Shown: positions 55,800-64,000 of the stretch, piece after piece
Layout of the letters: each line of letters opens with the position of its first letter
How positions within the stretch are numbered: the stretch's first letter is position 1
Source of the DNA: Narthecium ossifragum
Lineage: Eukaryota; Streptophyta; Magnoliopsida; Dioscoreales; Nartheciaceae
Length of the DNA stretch: 64,000 bases
NCBI GenBank assembly: GCA_963920575.1
Contig: OY986968.1
Coordinates: forward strand, 6,193,485-6,257,484
Reading direction: 5' to 3'
Translations under genes and position numbers: made by a program
Notes under the pieces: generated by a model
What the model was told of the DNA's origin: nothing
Databases searched by the model: none
What the model saw: only the letters and a program-made list of their open reading frames with translations

Positions 55800-56468
55800 C
55801 TTTTGAATTTCGTGGTTTAACATCGAATGTGCACATGGGCGGAGACGCATTGTGTGGTCAGAGAAAGACTCTTGCTAGCATCCAAAAAGACATCAGAAAA
55901 TACATCCGGTGTGTAACCATCAACAACAACATTTGTTCATCGGGCCTGGATGGCCATTATCCTCACGAGAAATATGTAGTGCCGGTTGCTATTAAGATCC
56001 TTAGCCAAGGCTAAATACATATGGAGAGGTCATGTTAAGGATCTCCCATTGTCATCTTTATAAAGGTGGATGAGAACTTGGGGGGACTGTTGGTGGGTGA
56101 CTTGCTACATGAAAGGGTTTCGGATCGAGGGAAGGTGCTAGAGTTGTGCCATCATGTATTGGCTAATCACTTGTTTGCTACCAGTGTGAACCATGGGGTG
56201 GATATGGTGAAGTGGGTGCATGACAGTTCTTATATAAAGTCTCTACTCCATTAGCTTACCTGATGATGATCCAGCAGAAGTGGGCTCTGGTGCTAGATGC
56301 TTCATGGTCTAACGTTTGGCGTCTCAACGTCGGCTCGAGAGTCAAGCATTTCATTTGGCGGGCGTCGAGGAGAAAGGTTGTTGTCCGGTATTCCTTGTGG
56401 CGTCTATGTCTGTCGGCAGATCGGTATTGCCCCAAATGTGGTTTGGAGCTTGATTCATTGGCTAGGAA
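55800..56468 (+). pseudogene. LINE remnant with reverse-transcriptase zinc-binding (zf-RVT) region
   Basis: The frame reads VDENLGGLLVGDLLHERVSD, then HDSSY, followed by WRLNVGSRVKHFIWRASRRK and CPKCGLELDSLA. This pattern (WDxxLL..F..., then W...KI..F.WR......L..R, C..C) is the linker and zinc-binding domain between the RT and the RNase H domains of plant LINEs. Frame breaks are present. It is cut at 56469 by an LTR insertion. Confidence 0.68.
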
Positions 56469-57559
56469 TCACGCCCCGGCACAGAAAACCCATCCGAACC
56501 GGGACACCGGGGGGGGGGGGGGGGGTTTCCTACATCTACTAATAACCAACTGGCGACAGCAATTACAACAAACAAACAGAGGACAGAAGTAAATCTAACA
56601 ACTACTATTATTACAAAAACTCTACATACATCAGAGTTACATCAAGATCTACATATACCAGTTCTCATGTACAAAAGATATTAAAAACCCCAAAAAGTTA
56701 CATCATCAGCAGACTCCCGAAAAGCACAGCAGAAGCCATCCTGACCCTCAAGCATGCCCTGACGTCGACGCGCCACTGCAGGACGAGCAATTGGGGCCCA
56801 CCAAAGGAGAGCCGGTACCTGCACCTGCAAACGCAGCCCGGGTAGGAGTGAGCACTAGCTCAGCAGGGTTCTACTCTACGACACACACACAAGGAAGGGG
56901 AAACTGCAACTGAACCAACTCTGTGCCAAGTACTGAGGCCTACCCAGGACCCCATAAATCCCGTCAATAACCCGAAGGGTACCTGTCCAAATACGCCCCT
57001 CTGACAGCCACTATTCAAGGATGGACCACTTCCGACAATCCCTGACACATGGTGGGTATGACGATACCAGTAGGACACCCCTCTCCAAGCGGGACCTCCA
57101 CACTTGGCGGAACAACCGTGGTTATGACAACCTACTCTCAGCACTCAAAGCAACAGAGCTAACACGACCTCTAGACTCCAAATCAAAAGCTAAGGCTTGT
57201 CAGGGAGCCCATAAATCCCATCGATACCCCCAGGGTTCCTGTCCATGTAACCCTCTCCCGCCACAATAAGGAGAACCTCAGTACATGTAGAACACCCTTA
57301 CCCATGCTGGATACCACGCATGACGACACATGTCGGGGTAACGACATCCACCTCTTAGCAATCGATACAGGAGTCAGATCCGAGCTACCCGAGAGCCCCG
57401 GATCGACGGTCAACCACCGCTCACGCCTAGCCTAACATGCCTCTAATACGCAAGGAAGCTAGGCAATACAACAGTATAAACAGGCAACAATCAAGGGCAC
57501 ACCTTCGGCCCATTTATACTAAACATTCCCGAGCGTCATGACTCCCTCGGTTACTGATA
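56469..57559 (-). repeat. Truncated large solo-type LTR in reverse orientation
   Basis: It begins TCACGCCCCGGCACAGAAAACCC, the complement of the right end of the 46770-53028 family. It contains the complement of CCTACTGAGC...CTGGGCTGC (about 56840-56880) and ends at the next LTR at 57560. A run of 17 G's lies at 56509-56525. Confidence 0.75.
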
Positions 57560-58151
57560 TGACTTGAAAAGTGTCGTTCCTTAACAAGTCTACTCAAAAT
57601 TACAAATTTATAATCAAACTACTAACAAACTACTTTAAGGGTAGATAGCAGTGAGTCCGAGTCGAATCCACAGGGAATGCGTAGGAAAATAATTAAACTA
57701 CTAAACACAATCTAAGTATTCCTACCAATAAGTTGGTAAAATATTCAGAATTAGAATTAAACTAACTTTATACTAAGGATTGATAAATATGAGAAAAAGG
57801 TACCATGGAATTCTTAATCAATAATCAGGATTCTACCAAGTCTTCCTAAGATCAGGGCATGTAATCACGATGAATGGCTTTCTAATAGTTGATAAGTGAA
57901 TGGCTAGTTCTCCTTATCACTCAACAAGTTCTAGTTAGGATTCATTGTTGGCGAGAACAATTATCAAAATGTCAGTGACCGAATGATTAGTTACGTTCAC
58001 TGCTAATGAACTCTCTTATTAGGATGAATCCGTCACAAGTAGTAGTACGGATATGGATTTAGGTGTAAGGTCAAGATGGGTTAGCATCTTGATTGCCAAA
58101 TCTAAGAAGGTAGGAGGTATGAAGGATTAGGGATAGAACGTAGTGAGACTA
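57560..58151. repeat. LTR related to 41426-43043, interrupted at 58152
   Basis: It starts TGACTTGAAAAGTGTCG and carries AGTCCGAGTCGAATCCACAGGGA. It should resume after the element that starts at 58152, beyond the window. Confidence 0.75.
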
Positions 58152-59599
58152 TGATCGCTCACAAACGTTGTCGTTAAAACGTTGCAAACTCAATCAAATA
58201 TTAAATTTATAATCCTTATTCAATCACTAAACTACTAGGTAGAAATAGCGGTGAAGTCCAGAGTCGATCTACAGGGAAAACGTTGGAAATCAAAATCAAT
58301 TCTCAAAACCCTAAAAATAAGGAAAAGAATCAAAGATAGAATAGAGTTATCTAAACTAATAAATAAAAGAGATAAAAGGTTGATCAATTTGAATCAATGG
58401 AGTAGTTACTTAGAAATTACTCAATCCACCCTAGTTTCATTATTAGTCTTCTCTAGTTATCATCTTGTTCCCTTCTCTCGACATTATGAATCATATGACT
58501 ACAAGCTCACATGAATCCCTAAAAGAAAGTTAATGTTTCCAACGGCATAACCTATCTTTACTTGGCATAGATTGTCTTTGGTCATATGATTAGCTTAAAT
58601 TATACTACTCCTAATGACCTTGGCACAACCTATCTTCGCGTAGCATAGCTTATCTCAAAGGCAAACCAAAAACTTCATGAAAACAATCTCATAAATCTCT
58701 ACAATCAATCACAGAAATCATGTAGGACTGAAAGTACGTCAAGGAACTCTGTTCCTTCAACTCTATTAACAATAAAACCATATTCATGAGATCATGCATC
58801 GAGAAGTTCACAAGAATCCAACTAAAGAAAAACCAAAACTACACTAGGGTTTCATGAATAATCCTAAGTAAAATAATTAGCAACTCATCTTTTGGATGAA
58901 AGCCATCGGGTTGGAGTAAGAAGCTGTCACCATCCACATCCTCTCCGTCTTCTTCTTCCTCCTCCAAAGATTGTCAAAAAGATGCTTATTTTCGGCCAGC
59001 CAACACCTTCTTATAGGTGTATTCCCGGAATTAGGGTTATGGCTAAGTTGAGTTGGACCTCTAGTGCAACTCGGATTTCCTAGTTTAATTCTGACAGCCT
59101 CTTCTGGTCGCGACTTGGTTCAACCCGTCCGGAATTTGGAAATGTGCTCAACATGAAAGATGTAGATTACGAAGCCTTCTGTCTTGTCCCGAAGATTTTA
59201 TAATATTCTGACTTATGTGGAATATTTAGCGAATATTCTCCTGAACATCGACGGACCAGTTTCCAGCAGCTGTATATCTTCATAGTCTTCACAACTGGTA
59301 TTCATCTGTCTGGAATCTCGCCAAGTATCCAACATGAAAGTTGTAGCTCTTGAAGTCTTCTTTCATCTCCTAAAATTTCAGATTATGTGGAAATGTATAG
59401 AATATCTGGTGATTTATTTCCAAACAGTCGACGAAGCAGTCTTTTTGCAGAATTTAATGATTTTTCACCGAATTTCTTGTATTTCTTCTCAAATTCAACT
59501 AAAACCAGAAATCAAGCAATATAATATCAAATACACCTACTCCAAGCCTAACAAAGGTAATTTAAGGGGGTTTAATTAGGAATAATTAGTGACTTATCA
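58152..59599 (-). repeat. 3' LTR (1448 bp) of the second gag-only element
   Basis: TGATCGCTCA...GACTTATCA. It matches 63823-64000. Confidence 0.9.
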
Positions 59600-60099
59600 C
59601 ACCCCCCAACTTACAGTTTGCTAGTCCTCGAGCAAAGAAAAGATAAAAAGAAAGCAATAAATCTAACTAGCCACTTTCGTAGGTCTCCCGATTGCACTTA
59701 GCATGTGCAACAAGCCTTTAAACCCCTGGCTTACCCCAGTGGAGGAGTTATAGTCTCCTGAGGGTTTTAAGGGATGACATCCACAAACATCTATACATTC
59801 CCTTGAATATATCATTAGAAATCCATCATAATATTCATCAACTCTAATGCATGTAATAGAACTAATATCCATAAAAATACCCTTCAACTCATAGTCGCAT
59901 GAAAATATAGTAAATCAAAACATGTCATAACATATTTCCAACACTTCAACATATTTAATCATGATTAAAAATAACTTTAACACTCATGTGTGTGAATGGG
60001 GTTCCACATGCTTCAGAGCATCAATTATATCTAAACACTTCAATTATTCAAGATCACAATCCTATCCAAACACATATCTTCCACTTATCACATAGCAAT

Positions 60100-60315
60100 A
60101 TCTGTTTTTTTTTTCTTTTTTTTCATAGGAGTTTCAACTGTTTTACGCGAACACCACGCTGCCTAGGCACACTGCCCAGTTACTAAGTTGAAAATCCTCA
60201 TTTTGTTTCTTTTTTTTTCAGGAAATTCAATCGTTTTACGCGAACACCACGCTGGTTAGGCACACTGCCCGGTGACTAAGTTGAAAATCCATTTTTTTTT
60301 TCTTTTTTTTTTTTC
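60100..60315. repeat. Two copies of a ~110 bp unit with T runs
   Basis: TTTTACGCGAACACCACGCT occurs at about 60141 and 60233, followed by CACTGCCC(A/G)GT and CTAAGTTGAAAATCC. Confidence 0.85.
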
Positions 60316-61129
60316 GCATACTCAGATAATTGCATGTGTTCATGTATTTTCTGTGTCATGACATAAAATTATAAATCTATCCCATTATCATGCTCCGAAT
60401 CTAATATCAACCCCTTAACATGTGGAAGTGAACATATGTATTAGGATATGTCAAGCTATCCTAAGATCATGGTAAAAGTGTTAAAGTATAGAAATAACAT
60501 CATGCATAGCAAAAATTTACTATCCCTTATATGACATACAAATCTCAGAATAATTCAGAACATAAATTTCCAAAACATACACCTTTGTCAAATCATATCA
60601 TAATTTCATTCTTTTGACATAATTCAAGGGATGTATAATATTTAGTTACCATAAAAATAATAAGCATGAATTCCTAGAATTCTACCCCCCAACTTAAATG
60701 TAATTGTCCCCAATTACACTAAGTCATAAAAATAAATCAAGAAGTAAAGGGTAGAAATAACCATAATGAACGCCTCAAAATAGATTTCCCTCTCTTCCAA
60801 TTTTAGTTTAGGCATCACCATCATTGAATAAATACTTCCTTCCCCACCATAACCTGTCACAGAAATATATACCTTTCCAAAAAGATCAAATATAACAAAT
60901 AAATGTCGGTATTAGAATCATAGAAAATTTCAGCAGAGTCTCCTTTGTATTTTCATGATATATTAATCTGTACAAACATTCATCACATAAAAATATATCA
61001 TATACAGATAAATAGTAAAGGAGATAATACATCAAAAATAATCTTCTAGATATCATAGATAAGGAAATAAAGGACCAAAATATCCAAGCAAGGCAACCAT
61101 CAGTTAGCATCCGCAAAAAACATCATCAC

Positions 61130-61990
61130 ACACAGCGGTCGTCCGTGGCGAGATCAGAAATAAAATCGGCGAAAATAAGGAGAATTGAACACTGGATGTT
61201 GCTCTAGGACGTCTAGAAGATCAAAGAATGCTCAACATGGTTCTGATTGAAGATCTATACCATCCGATAAAAAATCAAATTCCGGTGGCACCCGGATCGT
61301 GTCACGCAGCCATCGGACGGCTGAAATTTCACCGGCCGGTGATCAACGGCGAAACATCGTCGCCAGAGGATTTGGAAGGTACAGGAATAATCGTGGTGGC
61401 CTGGTGAACTCATCTATGTAGTCTGATTGTGGAATTAAAGTTCTCAGGCGAGAGATTAGAGGTGGCCGGCGTGGTTAAGGATCGTCGGAAGTGGGTTCCG
61501 GCGATCCAGACATCAATGGAGGTAGGGGATAGTGGAGGAAGGAACGTAGGAGCTCTGTGAAAACTCCTGTGGGGTTTGATCAAACGATTGTGGTCGGAAA
61601 AGGGTGGATTGGAGGGGGACGGCGAGGTATAGTCACCGGAGTTTGATTCCGGTGATCCTGGAAGAAATGAAGGATTTTGATAATGTCGGAAGGATCGTCA
61701 CAACCTAAGGAAGCTTCTGGAGGTGTTATAATATGGTGGGTGGCCATGGATGATGGTGAAGACGATGGCCGAGGGCCTCACCAGCGTCGGAAGAGAGGGT
61801 TCCGAGGGAAGAGGAGGGCGATATCGGAAAGGTGGAAGGGTGGTGATGGTGTTGGTGCTGGTTTGGAGGGATGGGGATGGCCGGAGTTGGTCGGACGACG
61901 AAAAGAGGGCGGCGGCTCGAGGACGAGCCGATGAGCCGGATGATGAGCCACAATCGAGGAACATTGCGGGAGGAGAGAGAAAATCCGGCG
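61130..61990. other. GC-rich segment inside the second gag-only element
   Basis: The base composition differs from the AT-rich flanks; CCGGCG and CGTCGG words are frequent. ORFs occur on both strands but none matches a family I know. It could be captured host DNA or a normal leader of this family. Confidence 0.4.
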
Positions 61991-62126
61991 AAAAATAAGG
62001 AAAAATAGAAGAAAAAAAAAGTGGAGAAAATTTCCAGGAAAATATGAAGAAAATCCTAAAAATCAGGGGAAAATGATAAAAATTAAATAAAATTCTAAAA
62101 AGCAAAGGGAAAAAAAATTCATAAAA

Positions 62127-62142
62127 CTGGGTTGCCTCCCAG
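62127..62142. other. Conserved hairpin, second copy
   Basis: CTGGG-TTGCCT-CCCAG; see the counterpart at 2183-2202. It is followed on the plus strand by AAGCGCGAAATTTTAC, similar to AAGCGCTCATTTTAC in the first element. Confidence 0.55.
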
Positions 62143-62359
62143 GAAGCGCGAAATTTTACATCTTTCGCTAGACGCTCCCGAAACAAGATTTAGGAGGCCG
62201 ATGGCTCCATGTGAAGAAATACATGGCCCGAATCATGGTGAAGTTATGCAGACATGATTCATCAAAGAATAAAAAGAAGTCCTTAGCAAACAACATATGC
62301 ATAGAACTAGAAATTTTGTTACGATTTTTGATGAAAGGACGATAAGAATTGACATAGTC

Positions 62360-63412
62360 TTAACTCATAACAAGGTTCTCCTCCTCACCATGTTCAACTA
62401 ATGGGGATGATATTAAAGGTAGAATCTCAAATTGAGGCTCTAGACAAGGAATATTGCTAACACTCTCATCCTTATTATGTTTATCACTAATAGGCACATC
62501 ATCATCAATCAACTCATCATGTAGAAGTTCAACTTGAGATTCCCGACAGGGGTTCTCACTAATATGCACATCCTCATTATGATCATTGTAAATAAATATA
62601 TTATCATCATTCCACTCATCATGAACAACCGGCGATTTAGCACAACAACCCTCATCATCGCTATCATCAAAAAAACTTGCTTCATAAGAATGACGGAAAT
62701 ACATATAAGGCCCAAAATATACAACCGGATAGCATTCATCAACATCATCAACGGTATCATCAAAAGTTGGGACAACAGTATTTTCAGTAGCTTGCAAAAC
62801 ATTATCAATAGCATTATGAACTGGCAAAGCATCACAAGCCTTATAGCATGCATCAACATTATTAGAAAGATAAACTTCACCAACGTTGTCATCACAAACA
62901 GGCGGAAAAGAATCATTTGCATAATCCTCCTTCTCATAATATAAATAAACCATGTGTGCTAGTTGTTCTATTTGTGTCTCTATTTTCTTAATTGATTGAT
63001 CATTAGAGTCAACATCGTTTCTTATCAGAGTCATTTCACTCTTAAGCTCAGCCATGCTAGCAGTAATGTTTGCATTCATGTTATTCATGCTAGAACTCAA
63101 ATTTGCAACAGTAGTCATGATTGTGTTCATAGTTGGGTTAGAGGATGCTTGTGAAGGATATTGTTGTCCAAAACTAGGTTCAAAATTTTGAGCCGGTGTT
63201 TCTATGTTCCATGGTTGAACTTTAGGAGGTTGATAACATTCAAATTGCCAATTAGGGTTTGTATGATTTTTAAAATTCGAATTCTAAGGATATGAATGTG
63301 AATTATATACCGGATTTGAGAAACCATATATGTCATTATTGTAAGCGGGTCCATAACCAAAAGGCAAATCATCATTGGACATGGCACCCGGTGGCATATA
63401 AAAATTAGCCAT
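62360..63412 (-). pseudogene. Gag-like ORF of the second gag-only element, one in-frame stop
   Basis: The frame opens at 63412 (MANFYMPPGAMSNDDLPFGY, then NDIYGFSNPVYNSHSYP), meets a single TAG at 63284-63286, and continues in the same frame to 62360, about 350 codons. The N-terminus matches the first element's Gag (MLPGATLNDYL, NDIYSFSNPAYDLHSY). A coiled-coil-like stretch (SDEMTLIRNDVDS-type, about 63080-62960) and an acidic tail follow. Beyond the stop, at about 62170-62300, the minus strand also reads DESCLHNFTMIRAMYFFTWS then HRPPK, one copy of the module that occurs twice in the first element. Confidence 0.68.
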
Positions 63413-64000
63413 GCATGCAAGATCACATAAATAATGACCACACCAAAGATAAGAAATACAAACAGTGGGCTGGTCCAAGAGACGACTGTCGCTGATACGT
63501 GCTTTTGTGCGACTAGCAGAAGCGTCTCAAACAGCTAGATAAAATAACTCAGAGTTAAGAACAAACTTAACTGACTACACAGTCCCGATCGGTCACTCCC
63601 GTGTCCGACCGATCGCTCTTGGCGATGGGCTGCAGGTCCAACTCTGAGAAAATCAAACTTAGTAGCTGTAAAAATCAGAAAAATTGTTAGAGAATTCCTA
63701 AAAAAACATAAAATAAATAAAGGGAAAGATAAGAAAGATAAAAACCTAACTAAGTAAAGAAAATGAGTTAAGAGAAAATCAATTAGTTAACCGTCGAAAT
63801 CCGCGGAAACGGCGCAAAAAATTGATCGCTCACAAACGTTGTGGTTAAAACGTTGCAAACTCAATCAAATATAAATTTATAATCCTTATTCAATCACTAA
63901 ACTACTAGGTAGAAATAGCGGTAAAGTCCAGAGTCGATCCACAGGGAAAACGTTGGAAATCAAAATCAATTCTCAAAACCCTAAAACTAAGGAAAAGAAT

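Larger units (their letters stand above)
58152..64000 (-). mobile_element. Second gag-only LTR retrotransposon (runs off the window)
   Basis: The left LTR (58152-59599) and the start of the right LTR (63823-64000) are nearly identical over the 178 bases visible (three differences by eye). Read on the minus strand: 5' LTR, a degenerate tRNA-Asp-like primer site (about 63801-63818, GCGCCGTTTCCGCGGA), a gag-like ORF, a 3' GC-rich region, the polypurine tract GTAAGTTGGGGGGTG (59600-59614), and the 3' LTR. No enzymes are encoded. It is related to the element at 1-5458 but not the same family. Confidence 0.87.

Noticed and set aside
56505..56530. G-quadruplex regulatory site (17 G's)
   Set aside because: A single homopolymer run in a decayed LTR, probably inflated by assembly; no comparable run in the other family copies.
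1..64000. tRNA or rRNA genes
   Set aside because: No cloverleaf with A and B boxes and no ribosomal sequence was recognised by eye; only primer-site strings resembling tRNA 3' ends were seen. A tRNAscan run would settle this.

Overview
This is plant nuclear DNA, almost certainly from an angiosperm. Evidence: several families of LTR retrotransposons with plant-type primer sites, a PIF/Harbinger transposon, a Helitron, a Tourist-like MITE, and fragments of plant genes (chloroplast ATP synthase gamma, CIPK, AP2/ERF, GDSL esterase, ammonium transporter, DUF7054). The very GC-rich captured exons lean towards a monocot, but I do not name a species. There are 200 N's at 37224-37423, so this is an assembled draft scaffold.

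Only one gene pair looks like ordinary host genes: two DUF7054 (At4g22758-like) paralogues, an intronless copy at 21946-22392 (+) and a two-exon copy at 54594-55150 (-) with a TATA box. Nearly everything else is mobile DNA or debris. Most boundaries were set by matching target-site duplications (TSDs) read directly from the sequence.

Layout. 1-5458: gag-only LTR retrotransposon (minus), sitting in a solo-LTR-type repeat (5459-7741). 7742-8771: fragments of an HPt phosphotransfer gene and of an AP2/WRI-like exon 1. 8772-14141: a 5.4 kb Helitron (minus) holding pieces of at least four genes (GDSL esterase, CIPK, two tandem copies of chloroplast atpC, an ERF). 15326-20429: Ty3/gypsy element with gag, protease, RT and RNase H but no integrase (TSD GGTGT), inserted in an older LTR. 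21946-22392: DUF7054 gene. 22861-31861: LTR elements, including a complete one (26689-31856, TSD CCAAC) that has picked up ammonium-transporter sequence twice. 31862-37200: LINE remnant, AT-rich DNA, fragments (DUF3537-like) and minisatellites.

37224-53453: a large PIF/Harbinger element with a decayed DDE transposase, an intact Myb/SANT-like gene and a third ORF with a caulimovirus-viroplasmin/RNase H1 hybrid-binding domain plus a C-terminal membrane segment. It is interrupted by a solo LTR (41426-43043, TSD TTAAG) and by a solo LTR (46770-53028, TSD AGCTG) that itself contains another of the same family (49523-52471, TSD GTTGC). 53815-54429: a MITE. 55800-56468: LINE remnant. 56469-64000: three LTR-type insertions, the last a second gag-only element running off the window.

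The points most worth a second look are the gene-capturing Helitron with its atpC-CIPK chimera, the integrase-less Ty3/gypsy element, the three-gene Harbinger element, and a hairpin plus a repeated protein module shared by the two gag-only elements.
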